Source: Euglena gracilis
Taxonomy: Eukaryota > Euglenida > Euglenophyceae > Euglenales
Assembly (NCBI GenBank): GCA_039621445.1
Contig: CP154954.1
Span: 19,020,642 to 19,084,641, forward strand
DNA length: 64,000 nt
Direction of reading: 5' to 3'
Shown here: in pieces, positions 40,305-50,899 of the stretch
How the letters are laid out: each line of letters begins with the position of its first letter
Position numbering within the stretch: position 1 is the stretch's first letter
The notes under the pieces: model-generated
What the model saw: the letters and a program-made list of their open reading frames with translations, nothing else
Told to the model about the DNA's origin: nothing
The model's database searches: none
Position numbers and translations under genes: made by a program

Positions 40305-40438
40305 GGCTGGGATTTCGCCGAAATTGGCCTGTTGCTGATGCAAAGGTTTGCGTCGGAACGGTCCGCAATGCTGAAGCAGATGCTCGGTCATGGGTTTCTT
40401 CAGGCTGTTGTGTACCCCTTTCAAGAGGCAGCAACCAG
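40305..40438 (+). CDS. Candidate exon, helical
   Basis: The frame EIGLLLMQRFASERSAMLKQ then MLGHGFLQAVVYPFQEAAT ends at ACCAG|GTCTCT. An acceptor is likely among the AGs at 40282-40304. Soluble helical composition; unrecognised. Confidence 0.45.
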
Positions 40439-40619
40439 GTCTCTACTATTCAGCCTCTAAATTTCTTTGCTTGCGGAGGGTTTTACTCTTCCTCCTCAAA
40501 GTTTCAAAAAGGAGCATTTCATGTTCCTTTGTCTGAAGATTTTTCAAAAAAACAGAACTAGGGCGTCACTTAAGCCGAAGGGCACCCCATCCCCTGGGGG
40601 GGTCGAGCCAACCATTTTT

Positions 40620-42223
40620 TGACAAAGGGTTAAAAAACCCCGATTTTTTGGATGGTTAATTGGCTGTTTTTTTTTTTTTGCGTAATTGGCTGCTTTTGTT
40701 GACATTTTTGCAGTTTCGATTTTTTTGGCACCCGGTTCGACCCCCGGTCAGACCCAGTTCCAGTAAGGGGGACCCCTTTGGCGGAGGCAGCCTTTTCCCG
40801 CCAGCCCAAATTTCCAACCTCGAAGCTGGACCTCCCCTGGGGGGTTGCCATGCGACGCCATGTTTGAAACAAAACCCCTTTGACCCTGTGTTCCTGCAGC
40901 GACCCTCTATTTTGGGACCTCGTCATTTTCCACTGTTGAGACTCAGGGAACAGACCCAACCTTGGTGTTTTTTGGCCTGTGCGCCTTTTCGGGCAACAGA
41001 AATGGCCCGAGTTGTGGCCATTTTACAGTGGCTTGCCTCCAAGTGCTGCACACTTGGGATGGTTTGACTTTGCGTTTTTTGGGACCATTTTGGGGGTCAA
41101 GGAATCAGATTTTTCAATTTCTGTGTGCATTTGTGTTTTGGTGGTGACTTTTTTTGCTCACTGCTGGCAATAGCTTGATCCGAAAATTGTTTTTCAGATT
41201 TATTTTATTTTGTGATTAATGTTTTGTTTTGTTTTGACATTTTTGTGTTCTTTTTGGGACCAGGAAGTTCAAAAAGTGCAAATGCTGTTGTTCGGATATT
41301 CGATCACCCAGGTACCGAAAATGGATTTAATTGAACTTGTGCTTTTTTCTCTTGCACTATTTCCATGTATTTCTGATTTTTTTTGCATTTTTTTCATGTC
41401 GCATTTTGGAGAGTCCCTTATCGCGTCCCTGATGAGAACGCTAAACAGGATGAGGAATGAAATAATCATGATGATGACAGTGACCATCGATGGAGGGACC
41501 CATGGGGACGTTGCCGAGGCTAAGTTGTTGGATGCAGACAGAGCTGTGACGTTTTTCTGGATGTTTGGGTTGTTTCTCACTTCTGTCAAGCCAGTGGTAG
41601 CAGCAGTGCGTGACTGACTGAACCTTTTCGACTTTTTGATTTACCCCCCCCCCATTTAGTACGACCAATGAAATTTTTTGAAAATGACCCCCCCATTTCT
41701 TACGACCACCTTTGGATTTTCCACCAACTCAAAAAGGTAAACAATTTTTTCCTTACAGCGTGCTTGTTGTTTTTTGAACCCTCGGGTTTTTTTTTTTGCT
41801 GCCTAGGGAGAGGGGGGATAAGCAGGGCTATGGGAATCTTGGAAACACGGCTGAATTACGCACCCATATCTGGTGACAGCCCAGCTCCCCTGGGGGGCGC
41901 TGCCAGCCCTGAAAACCAGCCCCCTTTTGGGGGGTCCAGGCAAAAATTTTGTTGAGGTCAAAAAATGGCCAAAAATAATGTTTTGGGCGTGCCCTTTTTT
42001 TGGAGGGGGGTGTGGGTGTTACGGGGGTCGGGTGGGGGGGAAGGCATTCCAGGGTTGAAAGGCCTTCTCTAGAGAGGTTTCAACGTGTTCCGGGGGGGGG
42101 GAGCGCACAGACAAAAGGGCCAGAGGCGAACAACAGCACCAGGCCAGAAGAAGGGATAAAAGGCACCAAAAAACAGCCACAGTGCACACAGGGGGGGGGA
42201 GCGCTGGGGCACCCACCGTGCAG
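40620..42223. other. Spacer with no supported gene
   Basis: Two stretches might hold coding (about 40880-41066, MARVVAILQWLASKCC; and 41430-41617, AKLLDADRAVTFFWMFG), but neither has clear splice sites. The rest is T-rich sequence and C/G-run blocks (41645-41690, 41880-42120). Confidence 0.35.
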
Positions 42224-42443
42224 TCCGGCCGGCTCTGGCCCCGTGCGCCGCCCACCGGGTCGCCGCGGCGCACCGCGCGGCCGCGCTGGAGCGGGCCACT
42301 GCCCAGCTCGTCCACGCCGCGCTGCGGCAGGCGGTGGCGGAGGCGGCGGCGGAGGCGCGGGCCCGGGACATGAGCCCGCCGAAGCGCGGCACAGCCAGCC
42401 GCCTTTGGCTGCCCACCAACGCCTGTCAGTGGATCTTCTGTTG
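42224..42443 (+). CDS. Candidate exon, Ala-rich helix
   Basis: Bounded by ACCGTGCAG| and |GTGAGTG, both good splice signals. The frame reads AAHRVAAAHRAAALERATAQ, LVHAALRQAVAEAAAEARAR, then DMSPPKRGTASRLWLPTN. The very GC-rich, Ala/Arg-rich composition differs from the spacer and matches the other exon candidates. All three forward frames and the reverse are open because of the GC content; this one is chosen because it spans both splice sites with a coherent helix. Confidence 0.55.
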
Positions 42444-42698
42444 GTGAGTGGGGGAAGGGTTCGGCAGTGTTGGTAATGAACCAAATGCCACAGCAATTTT
42501 TCTTTGCTTGCTGGTCTTTGGTGGCTTGAATTATTTGTATCTGAAACCACACCAACCTCACCTGCCAGGACCATGGACTCTCTGGCATAAATCTAAATTT
42601 TCTAAATAATCCAAATTTTCTTTTGGTGTTTTGCACCAGTTTATCATATTGTTCCCCAGAAAAAAAGTTAGGAAAGTGCCAGCAAGCACACTTTCTGG

Positions 42699-42950
42699 TT
42701 GATCCGGGGCGGGAAAATTCTGGCCTTGGGCGAAAACCAGTCTTCATCCCCATTTGAAAACGCTTTCTGGACCAGCAGTAGTCTGGATCGGGAACAAATT
42801 CTGTTGCGCTGTCAATGTGATGAGCGTCAAAGAGAAGGATTGGCTGCCCCTTCTTGGGCAACAGAAAATCACTGTACTGTGGTGGAGTTGTGTGGGCGTT
42901 GCTGCTGCTCCCGGTTGACCCTCTCCATCGTCGACTGCAGGTCCTTGTCC
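42699..42950 (+). CDS. Possible exon, weakly supported
   Basis: An open frame with GGKILALGENQSSSPFENAF and REQILLRCQCDERQREGLAA. Codon texture is protein-like, but no splice pair stands out and a second frame is also open. No family recognised. Confidence 0.25.
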
Positions 42951-43193
42951 TTCCCCGTCACATGCAAACTTGGCCCCCCTACAGTTGGCCTTCAGCCTTA
43001 ACTTTCAGCCTTGACCCTATTATTCGGCTTACCTTGACCACTTTGTGCATGGCCCGCTGAAAGTTGGTTGGCCACCTGGCCTGGCCTTACCTTGACTCGT
43101 GGCCCAGCCAAGCGCCCCCGGGAGGGGGAGGTCAGCTGCTTCTCGATGGGGGCGGCCATAAGATCGCCTTAATCAGTTATGTTCTCCGGGCAG

Positions 43194-43409
43194 TTTGAGC
43201 GCCCATCCGTCCATGGGCCGCTGTGGCCGTCCTTGCGCCTGCGGCCGGAGGTGGTTCGGGAGGTGGCGGAGCAGCACGCCGTCACGGTGTCGCCGGTGAA
43301 GGCGGCCCCGCCCGCCCCGCCCCCCCAGGCGGTGCGGCCGGGGGAGGCCCGGCCGGAAAAGACGGGCCGCCGGGTTTTCATCCGCCGGCAGGGCGCACAG
43401 GAGCCGCTG
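43194..43409 (+). CDS. Candidate exon, proline-rich linker
   Basis: Acceptor TCTCCGGGCAG|, then FERPSVHGPLWPSLRLRPEV, VREVAEQHAVTVSPVKAAPP, and after a Pro-rich stretch RPEKTGRRVFIRRQGAQEP. A possible donor is GTTTTT at 43410. GC-rich like 42224-42443 and probably the same gene. Confidence 0.5.
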
Positions 43410-43734
43410 GTTTTTTTTTGGAGTGAAGGCGTATTCCAAAATCACGTAGAATCACGTAACCCCCCCCCCCCCCAACTAACCCCCCCCCCCCTCGGGGGTA
43501 GCAAACCCCCCTGTTTTCCTTTAGTTTTCCATGTATCAATAACACACCCTTATGGCTAGGATTCTAGGCCTGACGTTTGGCATAGACGCGGGGCTGAAGT
43601 GGGGCTTAAAGTGGCCTTCGCTTAAAGACCCCCGGGGCAGGGCAGAACGGGAAGCGGCCAAACAGCCAGGGTGGTGGGTGGGGGGGTCGACCCCCACCTC
43701 TTCCCGTATTTCCGGAAGGACCAATTTTTGGACC

Positions 43735-44165
43735 CGAAAATTTTTTTCCTTCAACGCCGGGTGTTTTTTTGAGCCATTTCGGGACCCATATAGGAGGTCC
43801 CCCCAAAAAACCCCCAAACCCCATTTTTTTCACACCTTCCAAATTTGAGCATTTTCTCAAAATTTTGCTTTTGAGAGTTTTTGAAGCAAACAGTGCCATT
43901 GAAAATGCAAAAAAATTCAAAGAAAGAAAATGTCAGTAAAATTTGACTGTGCCAAAATTTGGTCCATTTTTTGACCTTTGTTTTTTCACCCTCCTCCTAA
44001 AAACTACCAATTTATAAACCTGAAAATTTTGAGATTTTAAATAAAAAAAAAAATGTGTTTTTCCATCAAAAAATCATTCATTTGAGTTCAATTTTTTAAA
44101 AAAAATTCAAAAAACTTCCCCGGCCAACATCCGTTTTCCCAAAATTGGTGACAATGCTGTGGTGG
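43735..44165. repeat. Dispersed AT-rich repeat, third copy
   Basis: Contains TTTCGGGACCCATATAGGAGGTCCC, CAGTAAAATTTGACTGTGCC and TTTTCCCAAAATTGGTGACAATGCTGTGGTGGGTG, tying the 38.5-kb copies to the 1733 and 5100 blocks. Confidence 0.65.
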
Positions 44166-45026
44166 GTGGGGGGGGGTCGACCCCACCCCCCTCCTCCCAG
44201 GTGGGGGGGCGACCCCCCCCCCAACCAGTCCTTCCCATTCTGCCCCTGGGGGGTTCCACTGGACTGAACTTTCCACTGGCTGGGGAAAAAGCCACCAGCT
44301 ATCCCCCCCGGGAGGGGGGGTCCCAGCGTCCACCCACCAGGCCTTCCCTTTTTCAGGTCAAATTATCCTTCGGCGCCGAAGGAATTTTCTTTGCGCCGGT
44401 GCCAATGGTGGGAGGGGGAGGTCGACCCCCTGGACCTCCCGGGTGGGGACCCCCCCCCCCCACCAGACCTTCCCATACAGCCCTGCCAATCGCCCCCAAA
44501 ATTGACCCCCGGGGGATATGGTTGCTGTGGGGGGCACCCATACGCAAAGCACCCCTTGGGACAAAGAAGCTGGCTCCCACCTCATGTTCTCCAGAGCCCC
44601 AACAGAACAGCTTTGGGGAGCGTTGCATTTCCATCTGGACGGAGCAACCCTGCCCCCCCCCAGTTCGACATGTGTGGCCACCCGATGGGAAAAGCGTCCC
44701 CAGCAGGGGTTTTTTTTTTAGTGTTGGACCCGGGGGGGGGGGAGGGGGGGGGGGTGTGGCCGGACACACCCACCGGCGGGTACCTCTTTTTGGCTGGTGG
44801 GTGCCCGGCACCGAAGGCGCCGGATTTTTTTTTTTTGACCAGCGCCAAAGGCGCCGATTGCATGCATTTTCTTTGTCGCGCCTCTCGACCCCCCCCCCCC
44901 TAAAAGTGGGTCGGGACACCCCCGGGGGGGGGTCCCGACCACTTTTAGGTCCGACCGTCAGGGGGTGGGTGGGGGGGGGACCCCTCCCCCGGTCTGTTTT
45001 AAAAAAATGCCTGTCCCCAACACCAG
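44166..45026. other. C/G-run intronic or spacer sequence
   Basis: Blocks of GTGGGGGGG..GACCCCCCCCCC and ACCAG(G/T)CCTTCCC repeated near 44190, 44335 and 44460. CCGGCGCCGAAGGCGCCGG-type palindromes are at 44810-44855. The long plus-strand ORF here is low-complexity and not accepted as coding. Confidence 0.45.
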
Positions 45027-45136
45027 CTCCTGCGGCCGAGCGGCTCCGGAAGCAGCGGGAGGAGGCGGCCGGGGGCCTGTGGTCCGCCAAAGACCTGTCC
45101 CTGCTGCGGAAACAGCAGGCCGTGGGCCGAACGATG
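45027..45136 (+). CDS. Candidate exon, charged helix
   Basis: Acceptor CAACACCAG|, then PAAERLRKQREEAAGGLWSA and KDLSLLRKQQAVGRTM, with donor GTAAAC. Coiled-coil character as in the other islands of this region. Confidence 0.55.
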
Positions 45137-45697
45137 GTAAACCCGAATGCGCTGACGTTGCCGCCTTCCCAGAGATGGGCTCGCAACCCCCGAGGGAATG
45201 GGGCGTGGGCGTGCTCTAAGCCCCCTTCCTATTCATGTCTGGTTCCATGGGTGAACCCTAATTTAACCATCACCTTAAGCTCGCCCTAAACCTTCCCCAA
45301 ACCCTATTTTGGCAGCGAGCACCCTGTGTTGGACGAATGGTGGACACCACAGTTCTGGTGTTGTCTCTTTGGTGATGGGGATGTAGGGGGATCAAAAGTT
45401 TTAAGGGGAGGTTCATATTTGGTTGGAGGGGGGATTGAGTTTCATGAAACCCACATTATGTTGCTGAGCTTGCACCTTAGTTTTTGTTCTGTAAGTGCTG
45501 GTTTCAGGAAAAGACGCTCATTTTGCAATAAATGCACATTCAAGGGGTCAAAATTTTGGGATATGCTGGTGCAGATCTGAGGGGAGGTCTTATTTAGGTT
45601 TTTTCTGTATGCTGCATTGTGTGTTGCCGGTGGTGGGAAAGTTTAGTCGCAAATGGCAGAACTTTTTTTGTTGGCCATTTATGAAAGAACTGCTTTA

Positions 45698-46125
45698 ACC
45701 CCCCCCCCAAATACCTACCCCCCCCCCCCCCGGGAAACTGTTACCTGACAGGTTGGCCAGTACCCGGGACCCTGACAACTTCCTATCATGACAGGTTGGC
45801 CGGTACCAGGGACCCTGACAGTTTCCCGGGCGGGACCCTGACAGTTTCCCGGGTAGGACATTTCAAGGGAAAGTCAATAAAAAAATGACCCTGACAGGTT
45901 GGCCGGTACCGGGGACCCTGACAACTTCCTATACTGACAGGTTGGCCGGTACCGGGGACCCTATACTGACAGGTTGGCCGGTACCGGGGACCCTGACAGT
46001 TTCCCGGGCGGGACCCTGACAGGTTCTCAGGCATGACAGTTTCCCCGGGGGGGGGGTAGGTAATACCCCCCCGGGGTATTATTTTTTCGCCCAAAGTCCC
46101 GGCCCGAGGGTGTTATTTGGGGGGG
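45698..46125. mobile_element. C-rich TA-flanked element (AAATAAC family), outer
   Basis: Left (TA)ACCCCCCCCCCAAATA and right GTTATTTGGGGGGG(TA). TA at 45696-45697 and 46126-46127. Same terminal words as 36323-36517 and 62347-62808. It contains a second, nested element at 45714-46060. Confidence 0.55.
45714..46060. mobile_element. TA-flanked element with GGTTGGCCGGTACC tandem repeats
   Basis: The inverted ends CCTACCCCCCCCCC and GGGGGGGGGGTAGG are followed inward by CGGGAAACTGT/ACAGTTTCCCCGG. TA lies outside both ends (45712-45713, 46061-46062). The interior is a tandem array of ACAGGTTGGCCGGTACCGGG and ACCCTGACAGTTTCCCGGGC words. Confidence 0.6.
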
Positions 46126-46469
46126 TAACAGCACCCCAGAATTTTCGAAATTTTTCGAAGTCCCGTGGGACCCAAAATAGCACCCAAACCCTGGGGTCGT
46201 TTTTTTGTCCTTTCTGTTCTTTTTGGAGGCCAGATGATCAATTTTTTCGTAATTTGTTGTCAGAGATTGTTATTTTCCCCCACATTTTCAGGTCAAAATC
46301 CGGGTCGTCAGCCCGAGATTGGGGGGGGGGGGGTATTAACTCGGTGGCCGAAGTCGGACCCCGAGGGGGGGGTATGATTTTGGGGGAGGGTTTACTGAAG
46401 GATGTTCTTTGGGGTTCGGATCATTTTTTTTTGGTTGAGAATTTTATGTGCAGAAACATTTTTTTTCAC

Positions 46470-46515
46470 TTGAGAGAGAGAGAGAGAGAGATATATATAT
46501 ATATGTATATATATT
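46470..46515. repeat. (GA)n(TA)n microsatellite
   Basis: A run of GAGAGA followed by TATATATATATGTATATATAT. Confidence 0.9.
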
Positions 46516-46599
46516 CTCTTTTTTTTGTACATCCAATTAACTCTCCGCCTTCTTCAGTCTTCAGTCTCCTCACCCGCATTTTCTAAGAGGTGAGAGGTT

Positions 46600-47950
46600 G
46601 ATAACCCAGGGTATGTCGCCAAACGTGTTGCCACCGACCCCGACCCCGACATTGCTGCCTTTATTGGCTGCTTTGTCATTATGGCAGATCTAATGCCTTT
46701 TACCGGATGACTTTTCCTGCTGGGGGGGAGCAATCAGATGCATTGGCTTTGTTCATTAGTTCAAATGCCTGGAAGGTGCCTGGCCCACCTCTGCCTGCAT
46801 TGTTTCACCATTCAATGTCCAAGCCCCACTTCTAACCTGACTTTCCACCTGGCCTTTGCTTTCCATGTCCTGGGTGAGGCTTCTGAGCCGTTGACCGCCT
46901 CCGATTAACGCACTTCCCGGTGCGTCGTTTTTTTTTTTTTGAGTGGTGACGATGAAGCTGTGAAGTGGAATGAAACACTGAGGAAGAAACTTGGCGGAGA
47001 CCAGGCTTTTGCTTAAGGGATTGCAGGGCCCCCCCCCCCCGCGGGGGGGGGGGGGCTGGACTGCGGCTAGTCCAAATTTGGCTAGTGGGTTTTCTAGCAG
47101 ACCCCCCCCGGGGGGGTCTAGCTAGTCCACTTTTTCCAGTGTCCAGCCGATTGGCTAGTCAGTGTCCCCTACCCCCCCCCGGGATCTTAAACAAAAGCCT
47201 GGCGGAGACGCCACTTTCCTCAGAGTTCTGGCCGGGGCGTTTCTTTCGCCAGAGGGGAGCCCACTGACCCAGGGCCGCCCTCAGACGTCCTCCTTTTTTC
47301 CATTGAGGACCGTCCCTTGCGGACAGTCCTTGGGCTGAGGGGCTGGCCAACGGCCAGCCTGAGGCTCGAACGGGGCAAAAATCAAAAGTCGAAGAACGCA
47401 TTTTTGACGTTTTGGGTGGATGGGCGATGGTCCAAGGCTGCAGAAATCACTTTTCTGTGTTGTTGGAAAGGCCTGCAAGCCCTGGGGGGCAAGTTATGGT
47501 CTGATGCCAACAGAGGAAGCTTTAATCTTCAATGGGCCATGTTGTACCTCGATACCCGGATACCCCTTTTCTAATTTCTCACCCAAATGAGGTCGAGTTT
47601 CCATCATTTCCTTTCCATCACTTTCTGTTCAAAGGAGCCTCAGCGACTTCTTTATGCATTCTGTCACATGTTCCGCTCCCCCTTTCCCATCTGTCCATCA
47701 CACACCCAGGTGATGGAAGTGCTCATGGCCTGCCATTTCTGCAATCTGTCGCCACATGGGTGATATGGGTGACTTGGGCAGCGTGGCTTGGGTGTCACCC
47801 GCGCCAGCCAAGAGTCCGGCACGCTTCGTCCCAAGCATTTTCATACGTTCACAAAGTAGAAAGTTTTCTTTTTGTTAACGTTGCTCACTCTCAACTCGGT
47901 GGAATTGGATGGCATGCCCCGGAGAGGCACTCCAAGAATCCAGACCAGGC
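46600..47950. other. Spacer with possible unsupported coding patches
   Basis: A plus frame at about 47317-47574 (NAFLTFWVDGRWSKAAEITF, LWSDANRGSFNLQWAMLYL) looks protein-like but lacks clear splice signals. 47040-47160 is a CTAGTCCA/G-run inverted element related to 33250-33310. Confidence 0.35.
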
Positions 47951-48300
47951 AATTGCTTAAGCACTGACCAACCCCCCCCCCCCCCCGGGGGGGGGGGGGG
48001 GACTGGTTTTTTCAGAGTGACTGACTGGTTTTTGGCCCGGACCCCTCCCCCCCCGGGGGGGTTGGCCAGGAGTGGGCAAAAGTGGCTTGAGTGACCCCGG
48101 CGCCGAAGGCGCCGGAAAAATTCTTTGGGCCTAAAATGGCCTAAAGTGACTGGAAAGTGGCCGTTTTTCTGAGTGGCCGACCCCCCCCCGGGGGTAGTGA
48201 CTGGCTGGTTTTTTGAAAATGAGTGACTGACTGGTTTTTAAAAAAAGTGGAGTGACCCCCCCTCCCCCCCCCCCGGGGGGTCGGTAAGCAATTGTATGAT
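47951..48300. mobile_element. Inverted-repeat element with ACTGGTTTTT repeats
   Basis: CAATTGCTTAAGCACTGACCAACCCCCC at the left faces GGGGGGTCGGTAAGCAATTG at the right. The interior repeats GTGACTGACTGGTTTTT and G runs. ACTGGTTTTT words continue to 48600. Confidence 0.5.
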
Positions 48301-48599
48301 CCAGACCATCCCCAATGCTTAAGGTGTGTCCGACTCCACCCAGGCGGGGGGTGACTGTCTGGTTTTTTCTTCTTCGGAGTACTGGTGGGGTTCTTGCTCT
48401 GAACCTCTGGGGGGGGTTGGCATGTTAGCCGAAGGTGGCCGCCCGGCGCCAAAAGCGGCAAATTTTTTTTGGGTGTTTTGGGCAAAATCTATTGATTTTG
48501 AGCCATTTTGCCGAGTGGCCAGACTGACCACACCCTACGGGGGGGGGGGGAGGAAGTGAATGACTGGTTTTCGAAAAGTGACTGAATGATTTTTGAAAG

Positions 48600-50235
48600 T
48601 GGAAAGTGCTCCCCCCGGGGGGGGGTCAGAAATGGTGTGGGATTATGTGCAATTATTTGCACATGCCGTTCTATTCTGCATAAAAATATAAAACACAGGC
48701 ATCCCCCTGGGGGGAATGTCCTCCCAGGAAACTGTCGCCCGTGCACTCGCTGACCTGTCCTCATTGGGACCTTCCCACCAGGAAAGTGCCGTTGACACAG
48801 GGGGGTCAACAGCAGGGTGTCATAATAATAATAAAAACAGACCGCTCCAGCAACAATTGGCCTCCACAATTTCACCATTGGCTCTCATATGGCACCAAAC
48901 ACCAACACCAAGTTCATAGTGAATTTGAAGCCATGGCTGGCAAGGAGATCCAACACAATCTTGAAGCGTCTTGGCTGAATTTCCTCAGAAACTGTGTGTG
49001 TCCAACGCAAAGAAAAAACTTCTCTTCCAGAAAAGTCCCGTTGGCACGGGAGGTATGGCAATGACACGCTGTGTCAATGACAAGGGGGGGGGGGAGGTAG
49101 CTCGCCCCCCATGAGGGGGGGGGGAACCTGAGCTGGGCCGGGTTGGGCCAAAACCGGACAATTGCCCAACAAAATGACGTACAAAAAGCACCTTGGAATA
49201 AATGAGCATCTGACAACCACCCAAAAATAAACACCCAAAGATCCCCCCAAAACACCATTTTTTTACCATCTCTGGACACTTTTGGGCTTGACCCAGCACA
49301 AAGAGGCTGGCTAGCTGGGTTAGCCCCCCCCCCCCCCCCCCGAGTGGTGCTGCTGCGGTTGGGCTGGACCGGATTTGGACTGGCTGCAGCGCCCCCCCCC
49401 CCCCCGGATGCGGGGTCTGCAGGGCCTTGAAGGGAGGTATGGTCAGGGTCATTTGCTTGGATAGGGTTTGGGTTATGGTTTGGAATTGGAGCCGGAGTGC
49501 CCAGGCCAAGCGTGTTCCCAGTTGGGTCTGGATCATCGAAAACGTCCATCGAATTGTACAACAAATAATGTTGTACAATGAGAATTTTTGTCAGAGGTGA
49601 CAATTTTCTAGGCCCTTTCCAGCAGGTGAGTTCCTAAAGGACTTTACATGCAGTTTTGCATTTTTTTTTGCATTTTTTTTGCATTCACATTGCATATTTG
49701 GAGGTTTCTCTTTGTACATCTCCCTGTGCATATTTGTATTTTATTGCACCTCACTTTTTTTTGTCAACCTTTTTGTCAACACAGCGAAACAACACATCAA
49801 CCATCATTTTTTTTGAATTTATTCCACAAATCACAAAAAACAACACATCAACCATCATCGCACAGATATTTCTGAGACGGGGATTCAGGAACAATGATCA
49901 AAAATCTACAGGGATTCACAAAAAAAACCTGTGCAAACATTAAAAAAAGGTACCAATTGGAGCCGATTACTGGTTTCACCTGAATGTTTTGAAAAAACCT
50001 GTCCCATCAAGGGTGAAATGTTCTGAAAGTGGCAGATAAACCAAGGCTCATGTTGTCAATAGCAAGGATGCTCAGTGCATCTTGTGTGCATTCCTGGGCA
50101 CCTGGTTTGTTGGGAGAACTCCATGAGAGGATCAAATGTTGGATTTGTTCTCGAAAGCACAACATTTGAGCCTTCCCCTCCTCTAACTTTTGTGCTATTG
50201 CTCACCGATGTTGATTTCACTCTTGTGTGTTGCAG
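48600..50235. other. Spacer with no supported gene
   Basis: Contains a short ATAATAATAATAA tract (48823-48836), a G-run/C-run inverted pair near 49085-49125, and C runs at 49325 and 49390. Minus-strand proline-rich frames at 48914-49603 are low-complexity and not accepted. Confidence 0.35.
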
Positions 50236-50440
50236 TGCTCAGCGTCCGTTTGTTTGCGAAGCCTCTTTTGCCCCGTCCCAGAAAACCAAGATGGTGGATG
50301 GGGGACCCGGAGCCCGACTGTTCCTGTTCATGGGCGATGTCCCCCCCGGACAACTGGCATTTTCCATTTTCTGGCGTGGCGCACCGCTTTTAGAGAGTTT
50401 CTGGCCAGGAAATCGCCCGTGCTCTCACGCATCTCCCAAG
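50236..50440 (+). CDS. Candidate exon next to DIRS-repeat sequence
   Basis: Acceptor TTGTGTGTTGCAG| with two open frames: PFVCEASFAPSQKTKMVDGG / LFLFMGDVPPGQLAFSIF, or EFLARKSPVLSRISQDSYSL. It runs into the CTCCCTCGAG(G/A)AAAACCGACAAGG repeat at about 50448, so it may have been cut by the retroelement cluster. Unrecognised. Confidence 0.35.
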
Positions 50441-50550
50441 ATTCGTACTCCCTCGAGAAAACCGACAAGGGAGAAAGGGACACAGTGCACCCCGGGGACC
50501 TTTAGGGAACCAGGAGGAAATGACCAGGAGGGCGAAGCACAAGGGCAGGG

Positions 50551-50640
50551 CGAGATCCTGCTTGTTTGTGCCGGCTGTTTGTTCATGGTGTGGTCTTTGG
50601 TGTGGTGCTTCTTACTGCGTGTTTGTTGCCGGAGGTGGCG
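50551..50640. repeat. Inverted terminal repeat of DIRS A (recombinase-side)
   Basis: Inverse of 53171-53260, with about 6 mismatches by eye. Confidence 0.8.
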
Positions 50641-50899
50641 GTCTCGTACTCCCTCGAGGAAAACCGACAAGGGAGGAAGGGACACCGAGGGCGAAGCACA
50701 AAGACCTTGTGAGTCTGGTGCGGCTTTTTGGACTCGAATCGTCTTTTCCCCTCGGGCGGGCGGGCGGACTCACACTGCCCTTATGCTTCGCCCTCCTGGC
50801 CATTTCCTCCAGGCTCCCTAAAGGTCCCCGGAGCGCACGACCACTCGGGCGGCGCACTTTTTGGGTGAGATTTTGTGCACTAGATTGTCGATTTTTTCT

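Noticed and set aside
42019-42861. 280-codon minus-strand ORF opposite the exon candidate
   Set aside because: GC-rich shadow of the plus-strand exon; no splice logic or domain on the minus strand.
44159-45289. 376-codon plus-strand ORF
   Set aside because: Pro/Gly-rich low-complexity translation of C/G runs; only the 45027-45136 part, in another reading context with splice borders, looks coding.
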